A DNA stretch of 64,000 nt from Halorubrum sp. CSM-61. Its GTDB lineage: Archaea; Halobacteriota; Halobacteria; Halobacteriales; Haloferacaceae. The position numbers were made by a program, and so were the translations under genes. A model generated the notes under the pieces. That model was not told where the DNA came from. It saw only the letters and a program-made list of their open reading frames with translations, and ran no database searches. Where the stretch lies: contig NZ_RJJW01000007.1 in NCBI RefSeq assembly GCF_003781945.1, positions 124,001-188,000 of the forward strand, in the 5' to 3' direction. This document shows positions 35,653-45,240 of this stretch, one piece after another. Every line of letters starts with the position of its first letter. Position 1 is the stretch's first letter.

Positions 35653-36054
35653 ATGACGACCATCGTTATCACACTGAAAAACGGAAAGACATCCACCGAC
35701 GGAGGAATCGATGTTTCGTCCAGCCAGTCGATGGCTCCGACCACTGATTCTCACAATATCAATCGTCACCTCGACCTCGACACAGTGGTCGCCCTCATCG
35801 AACAAATGCCCGAAGATGAGATCTGCGCCCGACAGAGTACCAAATATCCAAACTGGTCTCGAGGTGACCCTTGCCCTGTCTGTGAAAACACCGAACTCGC
35901 TATTATGGAACTTAGAGAAGCTACCTACACTTCCTCTGACGGCGAGTTCGATTTCGACCACTTTACAGATAACACAGGACCACAGCTTTCGATCGTCTGC
36001 AAAGAATGCCGGACACACCTCCTCCACATCCCCTATCACACACTAACTGAATAG
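35653..36054 (+). CDS. Zinc-ribbon protein, paralogue of the gene at 1-165
   Basis: 133 aa. CPVCENTELAIMELREATY (about 75-93) and CKECRTHLLHIPYHTL (about 116-131) form the two-knuckle ribbon. The last 55 residues align with those encoded at 1-165, including the IPYxxLT ending. The N-terminal 40 residues are polar. A start at the internal MAPTTDSHNIN (about residue 27) is also possible. The function is unknown. Confidence 0.6.
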   Translation: MTTIVITLKNGKTSTDGGIDVSSSQSMAPTTDSHNINRHLDLDTVVALIEQMPEDEICARQSTKYPNWSRGDPCPVCENTELAIMELREATYTSSDGEFDFDHFTDNTGPQLSIVCKECRTHLLHIPYHTLTE

Positions 36055-36238
36055 GCCGGCAACAACTCGCTCAGCGTTACGAAGTACAGCTATTGAGAAC
36101 ACATCTCCAAAGTACTCACCGCTCAATTAGGCACTCCTTGGACGAGAAACGGATATTTAGCGCAAGTTTAACTGAATCTCGGGCGGTCTGAAGAACACTT
36201 CGCTTTTATTGATGTGGACATAGAATTCCTACCCGGAG

Positions 36239-37069
36239 ATGTGCAAAGTCGACGATCTCATCGCAGAGTATGGGTTAACAGCCCCCGGATCTGACTATAA
36301 CTCTGTAGATGACTACCTCGCGAAACGGTGGACTGGAACTGACGGCCGCACTTCAGAAGGATATAAAAAACTCACAGACTGGTTCAACAAACGTGTTCTC
36401 AAGTCGATATATGAAAAATACGGGAGATCAACTGTTAGCATCCATTTGGACCGAGAATACGATGTTATTATAAACGAAGATAACATCCAACGCGCCGAGC
36501 TCGCGGCCGACCTCGAAGGCGACGGGATGGACATCGACGAACTCAAGAAAACGCTCGTCTCTCACGGTACAATCCGAAATCACCTCAAAAACTGTCTCGA
36601 AGTCGAAAAAGACACTCAGTCCACAACCAATTCCACTACTACGACTCGAGAGAAAGCCATCGCGTCGGCGAAACGAATGGCTGCCTCAAAAACAGAAAAC
36701 ATCCTTCCAGAACTTGCCAAAGACGGTGTTGTTCCTTTTGCAGACCAAGCCACCGTCGACGTCGAAATCAGACTACAATGCCCCAAATGCGACACACGGG
36801 TCCCCATCGAAGATGCAATCAAGCGGGGATACGTCTGTAACGACCATATGACGGATCCAACTAATACAGACCCACCCAACAACTCAACTCCAGATCCGTC
36901 GGAGAATACCGAATCTGACGAAGACGATTCACACCACCAATCAGATACAACGATGAATTCTGTGCCCTCATCACAAACCTCTCTCCTGCTCTCTCTACTG
37001 GCGCTCGGAGCCACTTCGTTCTCGTCCCAATCGCCTATGCTAATAGATAGTATGCTCAACACAGCGTAA
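36239..37069 (+). CDS. rdfA: RdfA family protein (rod-determining factor)
   Basis: 276 aa. The N-terminal 110 residues (CKVDDLIAEYGLTAPGSDYN; YLAKRWTGTDGRTSEGYKKL; LADLEGDGMDIDELKKTLVS) match the haloarchaeal RdfA family, which in Haloferax is needed for rod-shaped cells. A zinc-type CPKCDTRVPIEDA...C..H segment lies at about 181-203. A disordered acidic stretch and a hydrophobic, Leu-rich end (SLLLSLLALGATSF) follow. It is 2 bases upstream of an SMC-related gene, the usual partner of rdfA on haloarchaeal plasmids. Plasmid copies may act in partition or in condensing DNA rather than cell shape. Confidence 0.8.
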   Translation: MCKVDDLIAEYGLTAPGSDYNSVDDYLAKRWTGTDGRTSEGYKKLTDWFNKRVLKSIYEKYGRSTVSIHLDREYDVIINEDNIQRAELAADLEGDGMDIDELKKTLVSHGTIRNHLKNCLEVEKDTQSTTNSTTTTREKAIASAKRMAASKTENILPELAKDGVVPFADQATVDVEIRLQCPKCDTRVPIEDAIKRGYVCNDHMTDPTNTDPPNNSTPDPSENTESDEDDSHHQSDTTMNSVPSSQTSLLLSLLALGATSFSSQSPMLIDSMLNTA

Positions 37070-37071
37070 CC

Positions 37072-38862
37072 ATGACCTGGAATCTAAAAATCGAAAATAT
37101 CGCAGGCATCCATCGGGGAGAGGCTACGATCGAATCCGGTGTGAACGCCGTCCGAGCGAGCAACTGGCAAGGAAAATCGAGCTTCCTCACCGCAATTGAA
37201 ACAGCCTTCGGGACTGAAACAAGTCTCACCGAAGGCCAAGATCACGGTCACGTTGAGCTCGAAATCGACGACACCACCTACGCTGTCGATCTTGCCCGTA
37301 CCAACGGCACGATTACACAATCCGGCAATCCATACCTAACTGATGATGTCGATCATATCTGTGCTGCCCTCTTTGCGTTCCTCGATGAGACCAATGAGGT
37401 CCGGCAAGCCGTCCGTATGGGTGAAAATCTTGAGGACCTCCTCACTCGTCCCCTCGATTTCGAGAACATCGATGAGCAGATTGCCGACCTCAAAGCCGAA
37501 CAGAAACAGGTTGAGGCCGAACTCGAGCGAGCCCAAAACGCTGCTAACCGCCTCCCGCGCCTCCAAGAGAAAGTCACAACGCTCGAATCACAACTCGAAG
37601 ACCTCCAAGAAGAGTGGGACGAGCTCGACAACGAAGCATCTTCAGATAGTGACGCTCGAGACGAGCTGAGTAACCTCCGCGCCCAGCTCGAGAAGACCAA
37701 GACAGACATCAACCGGTACGAATCAACCGCAGATCGCGTCGGGGATGAACTTGAAGCAAAGAAAGAGGAACTTGAGACGTTGGATGTCCCAACGCACGAA
37801 GATCTCGAAGACGAACTCGAGGATCTCCAATCTGATCTCCACGAAATCGAACGGGATAAAGAACTCCTCCAGTCGATCTATGAAGTAAATCAGCGTGTTC
37901 TCGAAGAAGACCGTCTCTCGCTTCTCACAGACGTCTCTCACGATATGCTCTCTGACCAGCTTGCGTGCTGGATCTGTGGGAACGACACCTCTCGTGAAGA
38001 GGTCGGGGCACAGTTAGACAGTATCTCTGACCGTCTTAACTCACTTCGCGACCAAGAGTCGACTCTCCGCAAGAAGGTAAACGAGCTTCAGGAAAAACAA
38101 CAGACCGTACGGGACGCGGAGCGGAAAGAACGCGACCTTCGCGACCGCATCGGAGAGCTTGAATCCCAGCTTGATGACGCACAGACGAATCTTGAATCGG
38201 CCAGAGAACGAAAAGCTTCCCTCGAAGCACAGATTGACGAACTCGAAGATCAGGTCAGTGAGACGCAAGACCACGCGACTGACCTCCAGAGTGAGATCAA
38301 ATACACGGAAGCCGAGCTTGAAGATGCTCGTGGCGAACTTGAGACAGTCAAGTCGGAAGCCTCGCAGCGTGATGTCCTCGAGGAGGAACTCGAATCTCTC
38401 CGTTCCGAGGTCGAGGACCTCCGAACACGCAAGGAGCGTGTGAAGCGAAACACCCGGGACGCATTTGATTCTGCGCTCTCCGACATTCTCATAAGATTCG
38501 ACGTCGGGTTCGAGACAGCACGCCTCACCGACAACTTCGACCTCATCGTCGCACGTGGAGGCCGCGAAGCCAGCCTTGGCGCTCTCAGTGAAGGCGAGCG
38601 GGAACTCCTCGGCATCATCGCTGCTCTTGCCGGCCACGAAGCATTCGATGTCGCTGACCGGGTTCCCGTTATGCTGCTCGACGGGCATACCGGTCTCGAC
38701 GATACCAACATCCACCATCTCGTCGATTACCTCTCCGAACGCGCCGATGTCCTCGTCCTCTCCGCCTTCCCCGAGTACGACGCCTTCGAGGGTCACGAAG
38801 TCACTCCAACCAACTGGGAGACCATCTCCTACGGAGACGATGTTGAGGAAGTCGTAGGATAA
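37072..38862 (+). CDS. Archaeal SMC/Rad50-related ATPase
   Basis: 596 aa. The N-terminal ATPase half has a Walker A-like ASNWQGKSSFLTAIE (about 25-39). Two long coiled coils (about 130-280 and 330-465) flank a CWIC motif near 300, a Rad50-type zinc hook. The C-terminal half has LGALSEGERELLGIIAALAG (ABC signature, about 501-520) and VPVMLLDGHTGLDDTNIHHL (Walker B and D-loop, Asp where SMCs usually have DE). It is shorter than true SMC or Rad50 proteins (over 800 aa) and matches the archaea-specific SMC-related/Sph class. It forms an operon with rdfA. Confidence 0.85.
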   Translation: MTWNLKIENIAGIHRGEATIESGVNAVRASNWQGKSSFLTAIETAFGTETSLTEGQDHGHVELEIDDTTYAVDLARTNGTITQSGNPYLTDDVDHICAALFAFLDETNEVRQAVRMGENLEDLLTRPLDFENIDEQIADLKAEQKQVEAELERAQNAANRLPRLQEKVTTLESQLEDLQEEWDELDNEASSDSDARDELSNLRAQLEKTKTDINRYESTADRVGDELEAKKEELETLDVPTHEDLEDELEDLQSDLHEIERDKELLQSIYEVNQRVLEEDRLSLLTDVSHDMLSDQLACWICGNDTSREEVGAQLDSISDRLNSLRDQESTLRKKVNELQEKQQTVRDAERKERDLRDRIGELESQLDDAQTNLESARERKASLEAQIDELEDQVSETQDHATDLQSEIKYTEAELEDARGELETVKSEASQRDVLEEELESLRSEVEDLRTRKERVKRNTRDAFDSALSDILIRFDVGFETARLTDNFDLIVARGGREASLGALSEGERELLGIIAALAGHEAFDVADRVPVMLLDGHTGLDDTNIHHLVDYLSERADVLVLSAFPEYDAFEGHEVTPTNWETISYGDDVEEVVG

Positions 38863-38888
38863 CTCTCGCTGCTCACTCTCGATTTTAT

Positions 38889-39172
38889 ACCCCCGCGGGG
38901 GGTTAATCTCCCAACGACTTTCTGCGAAGACGCGACTTTTGGCTTCTATATACGACTCTGTCCGACCGCCCTGGCGTTCACTCATCACGCCCACGAGTAG
39001 CTGCTCTACTGTCTCCCAATCGCGGAAAACACTTTGTCGCCGGACCACATATCCGCAGGTAAGTTCGCCCCCTATGCGGCCAGTAGCACTCGCAGCTACC
39101 ATCATCCGGGTTACTATCCAGTCCCGGAGTGGTAATGTATGACCTCCCGGTTTGATACCCCCGCGGGGGATC
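38889..39172. repeat. Two ATACCCCCGCGGGGG palindromes
   Basis: acccccgcggggggt at 38889-38903 and gatacccccgcgggggatc at 39154-39172 share a 14-bp core, ATACCCCCGCGGGG. The first follows the SMC gene stop and could be a terminator. The second lies between the ATG at 39139 and the GTG at 39205 of the next gene. Two such sites flanking the start of the secretion locus suggest an operator pair. Confidence 0.45.
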
Positions 39173-41259
39173 AAGACAACCCCCGTCCATCCGACGAGCC
39201 TTCGGTGACGATCACTAGGGCTACACCTCGGCAGTTTTCCAGCCTCTTCGTCGCCTTCCTTCTCCTTTCGAGTGTCTGCTTCTCCACGATTGCGGTAGTC
39301 GCGACCAACGAATCCAACTCTACCGCGCAACCGCCGGTTGACGGGAATGCTCGGGTATTTGTCGCGAGTGACCGCGATACGGGGGCTCTCGGCATTCCGG
39401 GTGGCGGTCGTGGTGGCATCCTCCTCCGGTATGTTGTGGAGGCCAACGCGTCGACTGAAAATCTCTCTCGCGCAGTCGACACCTACACGCTTACGACCAA
39501 TCCAGAGACGCGCGTCCGTATTGATGGCTCACCCCGGACACTGCAGGAGTATCGACTTGACCAGTTGGCGAGAGTTGAACGAACAAACTCAACGAGTCGG
39601 TGGCCGGCAAGCGCACCGGACCGGGAGGATAGCATATTCATCAAAGACGGCTTCATCGCGTATATGGGTGCGACCAGCGCTGCCGAAGTGAACGCCCCAG
39701 GAGCGGAAACAAACGGCACTTATCTAATGGGGCCAGACGGGCGTGTCCTTGAGTACGTCGACTACCGCGTCGCCCTCCCAGAACCAAATACGACTACCCG
39801 CTATGTCCGCGAAACAAAGGATGTCACCCTCAACATCCCTGCGCCGGAGGATAACTCGTCGGACGACGTACAGACCGTCACCAAGACAGTTGAGTTCGAG
39901 ACGCTCGACGGTCACACTATCACGCGTACCGTCAGCGCCACCGGTCGTGGCCCGCTAACCGTAAATCGCTCTGTGACGGCCGTCGTCGGCGGCTATCGCA
40001 CTAACACCACATACGATCTCGCCTCACAACGGGTTGAGCGTAACCTCAGCATCGACGATCAGACGTGGTCGAAACACACGACACCAGAAACATCGGCACG
40101 AGAGGCCCGGTATATCGACTACGCAAACGCTCCCCCTTCGGATGGTGAGAGGCAACGTCTAGAGCTTCAGGCGACGATCAACGTCACCGCGGAAGTCACC
40201 ACTGATCACTATTTCTACCATCCGCACAACGATACGTGGACGTACACTCACACGGAAGTCAATGCCACCTATGATGAGCTCACCGTTACCGACGATCGGC
40301 CAGCCCACGTTGTCCCACCAGACAGCGTCTCGATTTCCCAGCGCGTAATTGAGGAACCACACGACCGCCGCTCCATCGTCCTCTCTATCGAGGGCCCGGA
40401 GCATCTCTCTGAACGGGCACTTTGGAGTTGGGCCGCCCTCAACGTAGAAGGAGACTCGAATGCTAGTGCCCAACGCCTAACGAACGTCTGGCAGGTCTAC
40501 GGTGTCCGTCAGTACCGCTGGGGCGAAACAACGTCGAACTGGGACACAGACCCACAACGTACGGAGTTCCCACCAACACTTGCCCTCCGACTCACTGCTC
40601 GACAACCGTCCCCAAGTGTTGAGGCCGTCGGAGAAACGGATGTGTATCGTCACGGACGGGTGACGGATCTCCGCCAGCGCACTGTTCCTGGCGTCTCGAA
40701 GCGGGCGACCCTGGCGGAAAATGTGAATCTCACTACGGCGACCGCCAACCAGACCTCGAGAATTGTCATCAGGGATGCCCCCGGTCAGATCACCTCAGTA
40801 ACGTCGGTCTTCGGGGATGAAATACCCGTCTCGACAACAGAGGTCACCTCGATGGAGGATTCGTCGCTCACCTACACAGTGATTCCGCCGGCAGAAGGGG
40901 AAGAAAACGAGCCGCCGGAACTCAGACTCCGTCTTACTGGCCCAGACGGAACTCCACTCCCGGATCGGAAACTGATCTTGACCGGGGCGGTCGAATCCTC
41001 AGTCACTACAAACGACAACGGTGTCGCCTACGCTACGTTCGATAGTGTGACGATCACCGCGCGCTTCCCTGGTGACCCATACACAGAGAATCACGACATC
41101 TACTACTCGTCCAGCCACACAACCGCGATCTCTCCCGGAAACGGGAGCCTGATTGTTGATCTCTGGACGTTCTTTTTACAGCCAGTACAGGCTGCTCTCC
41201 TCTCGCTGGCTGTGAGCGTAGGCTTGCTCGTCGGGGTCGGCTGGTATACCATCAAGTAG
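39139..41259 (+). CDS. Surface-exposed secreted protein of the T4SS locus
   Basis: 706 aa from ATG 39139. A GTG at 39205 would give a more usual signal peptide (VTITRATPRQFSSLFVAFLL...) and would leave the palindrome at 39154 outside the gene. After the hydrophobic segment comes a 600-residue extracellular region rich in NxS/T sites, ending in a beta-sandwich-like part (LRLRLTGPDGTPLPDRKLIL; NGVAYATFDSV) near 590-640. A C-terminal membrane helix (about 680-702) follows. Type I topology suggests a cell-surface contact or scaffold component of the conjugation apparatus. No close family is recognised. Confidence 0.7.
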   Translation: MTSRFDTPAGDQDNPRPSDEPSVTITRATPRQFSSLFVAFLLLSSVCFSTIAVVATNESNSTAQPPVDGNARVFVASDRDTGALGIPGGGRGGILLRYVVEANASTENLSRAVDTYTLTTNPETRVRIDGSPRTLQEYRLDQLARVERTNSTSRWPASAPDREDSIFIKDGFIAYMGATSAAEVNAPGAETNGTYLMGPDGRVLEYVDYRVALPEPNTTTRYVRETKDVTLNIPAPEDNSSDDVQTVTKTVEFETLDGHTITRTVSATGRGPLTVNRSVTAVVGGYRTNTTYDLASQRVERNLSIDDQTWSKHTTPETSAREARYIDYANAPPSDGERQRLELQATINVTAEVTTDHYFYHPHNDTWTYTHTEVNATYDELTVTDDRPAHVVPPDSVSISQRVIEEPHDRRSIVLSIEGPEHLSERALWSWAALNVEGDSNASAQRLTNVWQVYGVRQYRWGETTSNWDTDPQRTEFPPTLALRLTARQPSPSVEAVGETDVYRHGRVTDLRQRTVPGVSKRATLAENVNLTTATANQTSRIVIRDAPGQITSVTSVFGDEIPVSTTEVTSMEDSSLTYTVIPPAEGEENEPPELRLRLTGPDGTPLPDRKLILTGAVESSVTTNDNGVAYATFDSVTITARFPGDPYTENHDIYYSSSHTTAISPGNGSLIVDLWTFFLQPVQAALLSLAVSVGLLVGVGWYTIK

Positions 41260-41373
41260 CAATCCCTCGCAATATTCTCTCAAGATTGACGACACCCACT
41301 TCTTCGTCATTCAGCCGGCCTTGCGAACTTCAGTTGACGATGAGATCGTAGCGCGACTCACTGTCCTCGGTCA

Positions 41374-43446
41374 ATGGCTATCTCCGATTGGTTCGGGGAT
41401 AGAAGTTATAGGTATTGGACAACGTATTCTGACACAGCGATTCACATGGAGCGCTCTCCAACCACCCTTAGTAGGTGGCTCTACCGTGTCGGTCGCCGTC
41501 TTCGCCACCGAAAGTCTAGGGACTCAACAGAAACCTCCGCAATGGAACCGTCGACGTCATCCAGCATCCTCTCGGCCAAAATTCAAGACCGTCTCTTGGG
41601 TATCGCACCTACAGCTCAACAAACCGTTTCCTCCACTGCGGCGATGGCTGCCCTCCCGATCATTCCGCTATTTAATCCCCTTGACCCAGAGGATTGGTTC
41701 GAGGGGATCGTCAACACGCTCGCGACCGGCTTGACGAACGTCCTGGGCGAGGTTTTCGTGGGAATGGTCCAGGAGTTTCTCGTTATCGACCCGTTGTACT
41801 ACCAGGAAGGAGCGAATGCAACTTTTATACAGAATCTCCAGTACTCGCTGATTCTCTTTCCGACCGTCATCGTCCTCGGAACGATCGCGGCACTCTTTTC
41901 GGAAGCCCCAGAGGGCTCCTATTTACGGCAGGGAATCCGTATTGTTAAAGCCCTCTTCGCACTCGCTCTCATCCGTCCATTCCTCCACGTCGCTGTCGTC
42001 TTCACGAATAGCGTTACGAAGCTCGTGATGCCCGAGACTTACGCGGTCTCCCTCGCCGGCCCCGCCCTCAACAACGCCATCGGCGATTTGATGGGCTCGG
42101 CTATCGCCGCTGTGCTCGTTTACCTCGCCGCCGGTACAATCTCTCTCATCGCTATCGCTCTCGTTGTGATGATCCTCTTCCTCCGCATCTTTATGATCCA
42201 TCTCGTCTACACCGCTTTCCCGATCCTGCTTGTTATGTGGTACACCGACTGGGGACCACTCCGGTACGCGAACGACGTCGCTATGTTTGTCTTCAAGGTC
42301 ACAGCGTATCTCCTCCTCGCGGGGCCGCTCATCGCGCTCGCTCTTCAGACCGGCTGTAGTATGTCTGCCCCGGACATCTGTGTGGCTAACGCGAGCGGGG
42401 CTCACGGCCCGGAAGCACTCACTGCCGGAATTGACCCATCACAGAATAAGCTCGTCCTTTGGAAGCGGTTCCTCGGCTGGCTTTCCGGCCTCGGTCTCGC
42501 CGGTTTCGTCGGGATCCAGGCCCTGTCGATGGGTGGGAGTTCCGCCGGTCATCTTCTCGGGTTTAGTGGCCTGAGTGCGTTACGCGGCGGTGGCAGCGGT
42601 AGTCCGTCTTCGTCCGGAGGTAGTGGTGGTGGAGGAGGTGGCGGTGGACCGACTCCGTCCGGTGGCGGTGGCGCCGGACAGCACACCCTCCGAAACTTCG
42701 GCGGCGGTAGCGGAACCGGCCCAAAGGCGTATGGAGCGACTGGCTCAGCAAAACCCGAATTCCACCCCCGACAGGCAGCTAGTTCGGCGAAAACTAATCT
42801 GAAACAACGTGTCTCATCGGCACGGGATACTGCACGGAGTAACGCGCAGCGCGCCTACCGTGGCGTAAAATCACGGAAAGAATGGATGAGTCAGGCTACG
42901 TGGGGACAGGGCGCTCGAGCTGGGGCCGGATTAGCTGGCGGTGGCGTGGCGCTCGGTGCTCGCGAGGCAAAAGCGGGTGTGAGCCACGTGAAAAATAATC
43001 TCAACGAGCCGATTGCGAATTGGCCCGGCCACGCCTATCGGCGGGCGAAGAACGGCAATTGGAACCCACCGAATGACGATCTGGGTGCAAGTACGGACAG
43101 CGAAGTCACAGCGGATAATGAAGTGTTGGCACTACCTGAGGGGGATCCGCCTCTCCCAGAGGGTGAGACTCTGACCCCAGAGTATGAAGACAGAGCACTC
43201 GATCCCAAGGAAGCTCAAGCGGTTGCTGGCGGGTCCGACATCGAAGACGCGAATCCGCATTCGGTCAACGAACCAGTCCAAGCTTGGTACGACCGCGTGA
43301 AGGCAAAGGACCAGCAAAAAGTGGAGGCGATGCGCCCTGACCTCATCAATCGAGATGTCTCCCCGCCTTCCTCCTCACCATCGGAGGAACAAATCCAGGA
43401 GTCCGTCGACGACTACGTCGATAGAACCCGCAACACAGACTCATAA
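41374..43446 (+). CDS. VirB6/TrbL-like polytopic membrane protein
   Basis: 690 aa from ATG 41374. In-frame ATGs at 41446 and 41542 are possible, as the basic N terminus before ILSAKIQDRLLGIAPTAQQT is unusual. At least six membrane helices lie between about 155 and 390 (SLILFPTVIVLGTIAALF; IAAVLVYLAAGTISLIAIAL; FLRIFMIHLVYTAFPILLVM). A Gly/Ser linker (about 405-445) and a long hydrophilic tail follow. This architecture matches VirB6/TrbL proteins, the inner-membrane channel of type IV secretion. The position between a surface protein and VirB4 supports it. Confidence 0.7.
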   Translation: MAISDWFGDRSYRYWTTYSDTAIHMERSPTTLSRWLYRVGRRLRHRKSRDSTETSAMEPSTSSSILSAKIQDRLLGIAPTAQQTVSSTAAMAALPIIPLFNPLDPEDWFEGIVNTLATGLTNVLGEVFVGMVQEFLVIDPLYYQEGANATFIQNLQYSLILFPTVIVLGTIAALFSEAPEGSYLRQGIRIVKALFALALIRPFLHVAVVFTNSVTKLVMPETYAVSLAGPALNNAIGDLMGSAIAAVLVYLAAGTISLIAIALVVMILFLRIFMIHLVYTAFPILLVMWYTDWGPLRYANDVAMFVFKVTAYLLLAGPLIALALQTGCSMSAPDICVANASGAHGPEALTAGIDPSQNKLVLWKRFLGWLSGLGLAGFVGIQALSMGGSSAGHLLGFSGLSALRGGGSGSPSSSGGSGGGGGGGGPTPSGGGGAGQHTLRNFGGGSGTGPKAYGATGSAKPEFHPRQAASSAKTNLKQRVSSARDTARSNAQRAYRGVKSRKEWMSQATWGQGARAGAGLAGGGVALGAREAKAGVSHVKNNLNEPIANWPGHAYRRAKNGNWNPPNDDLGASTDSEVTADNEVLALPEGDPPLPEGETLTPEYEDRALDPKEAQAVAGGSDIEDANPHSVNEPVQAWYDRVKAKDQQKVEAMRPDLINRDVSPPSSSPSEEQIQESVDDYVDRTRNTDS

Positions 43447-43601
43447 CGATTCAACCTGAATCCCTCCACTGGTACCGAGTCCCCTCCAGGATCACATTAG
43501 AACCAGTAATTGACCATTCTATGCTGTTGCTCGAGGGGCGTGCTTCCCGGCTGATATTTTAAATAGCAGAACGCGGTAGATTAGTACAGAAACACAAACA
43601 C

Positions 43602-44780
43602 ATGGGTTCCGAAACGACCACCGCCCGTCGCGTGCTGGCGACTCTCCCTAGGCACCCACTCTCGATTTCGGATTTCATCAGCCTCCAAGCACCCGATAGT
43701 TTCGAGTCCCCCTCCACCTTGAACGGAACCGACATTCACACCCGAGTCGACAACTCCAACATCCAAAATCTGGGCGGCGTCGTCGCTATCGGTGATGACT
43801 GGGTCGATCGTGAGGGCATCGTTGGCTTCCGCTTCATCGCCGGAAACGCTTGGTTCGGTGTCGGCTTCGAACCAGAGACTGGCTGGACTATCCTCACCGA
43901 GGACTCCATCGACGAGAAGTTCTCGCAGGCTATAGATGATCGTATCGCGACTTGGGCGACCACCTTCTACGAGGAGGAAACCGCCCGGCCGTCGTTCTAT
44001 GATACTTTCGCGGCCGCCTGTGTGTCCCAGCTTCCACCGCGCCCGCTCCAGCACGGTGAACTCGGGGAGATACTCACCCCTGGGGGGATTTACCAGGAGT
44101 CCTTCGTTGAGGTGGTTCCCGTTCCCATCATCCAGATCGAACACACCGACAAGGTCATCGCCTTTTTGATGAAGGTTACTGCCCCTGATCGGTCCGGTCA
44201 CGTCGTTGAGTATGGGTACCGCCTCCACACCGACGGCGTCTGGCGCAAGGTATGGGCTGACATCATCCCCGGCGAAGCGACCGAGGAAGTCGGTCTCCGT
44301 GATCGGCCAGTCGCCACTCTCATCGATGACGCCAATCAGGATTACTTGAATGAGATTGACTTGCTCGTGGAGCCTCCGGCCGATCACATCCAGATTGAGG
44401 TCTACATCGATGTGATGTCACCAGAGCCAGCACCCGGTGGTATGTGGACTGCGGCATCTGACTGGTTCCCATCTATCGAGTACGGTGCTCCCATCGTGGG
44501 CCTAAATACTGATGAGAATCCGGGCGAATTGACTGTCGTCGGCTACCTCGAGGGAACGGAGACCGCCGTTTATGTCGGTCTCAACCGCCAGGATGACACG
44601 TGGGAAGAGATCATCTCTTTCGACCGCCCCGCCGACAAACGACAGGACACGGAAGTTGTCAATACTATCGACGGCTGGCTTCAAAGCCAGTACGGCGCGC
44701 TCGTTGGGCCGTCGCACCACCCGCTCATCCAGCTCACCGACTGGGAGTCGAAGGTTCCCGACCTCTTCGCGTCCGATTGA
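43602..44780 (+). CDS. Unknown soluble protein of the T4SS locus
   Basis: 392 aa, starting after a TATA-like tattttaaatag 30 or more bases upstream. It has an alternating beta and helix pattern without membrane segments or known catalytic motif (GIVGFRFIAGNAWFGVGFEP; VEYGYRLHTDGVWRKVWAD; DTEVVNTIDGWLQSQYGALV). It may be a cytoplasmic accessory factor of the secretion system. The family is not recognised. Confidence 0.6.
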   Translation: MGSETTTARRVLATLPRHPLSISDFISLQAPDSFESPSTLNGTDIHTRVDNSNIQNLGGVVAIGDDWVDREGIVGFRFIAGNAWFGVGFEPETGWTILTEDSIDEKFSQAIDDRIATWATTFYEEETARPSFYDTFAAACVSQLPPRPLQHGELGEILTPGGIYQESFVEVVPVPIIQIEHTDKVIAFLMKVTAPDRSGHVVEYGYRLHTDGVWRKVWADIIPGEATEEVGLRDRPVATLIDDANQDYLNEIDLLVEPPADHIQIEVYIDVMSPEPAPGGMWTAASDWFPSIEYGAPIVGLNTDENPGELTVVGYLEGTETAVYVGLNRQDDTWEEIISFDRPADKRQDTEVVNTIDGWLQSQYGALVGPSHHPLIQLTDWESKVPDLFASD

Positions 44781-44895
44781 CCTATCCGAGCGTAACAACT
44801 TCATCGTAGCCGCGATCGGAAGGGAGCTACTGAGCAGTCGGCGCGTCAGAGATGTGGTGTTATGGGGTGATATCCTGTATCAGAACTAGGCTGTC

Positions 44896-45237
44896 CTACC
44901 CCTTGAGAACCATTGCTGCGAATGCTTTTGCGAGCCGTCTCATAGTGTCTTCACCGAATCTGGCGTGGACATCGCGGATATCGCTATGGTCGACTTGTTT
45001 GGTCGCCCACGGTTCTACATAGGAGCGTTTCAATAACTCCCCGACTTCAGGTTCATCTTGTTCAACGGTGACGGCGTAGCGATTCTGTCCGTATTGTTCG
45101 CTTCCGGTCATTGCTGCGACCGTATAGAGCTCACCGTGGTCAGGACAGTCTTCGTCGGAGATGATAACGACTGGACGAGATGGCCGCCTCTCGTATGGAT
45201 CTGAAATAGATACAACGTGTCCGTGTTGATAGCCCAT
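44896..45237 (-). CDS. PemK/MazF-like toxin
   Basis: 113 aa. GHVVSISDPYERRPSRPVVI (start of the SH3-like barrel), ELYTVAAMTGSEQ, and LLKRSYVEPWATKQV, the '-K-S-V-PW...' part of PemK/MazF. MazF-type toxins cleave mRNA at short motifs. It is the second gene of a pair with the HTH protein 45241-45708 (3-base gap), so antitoxin is made first. It probably ensures plasmid maintenance. Confidence 0.8.
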   Translation of the reverse strand: MGYQHGHVVSISDPYERRPSRPVVIISDEDCPDHGELYTVAAMTGSEQYGQNRYAVTVEQDEPEVGELLKRSYVEPWATKQVDHSDIRDVHARFGEDTMRRLAKAFAAMVLKG

Positions 45238-45240
45238 CGA

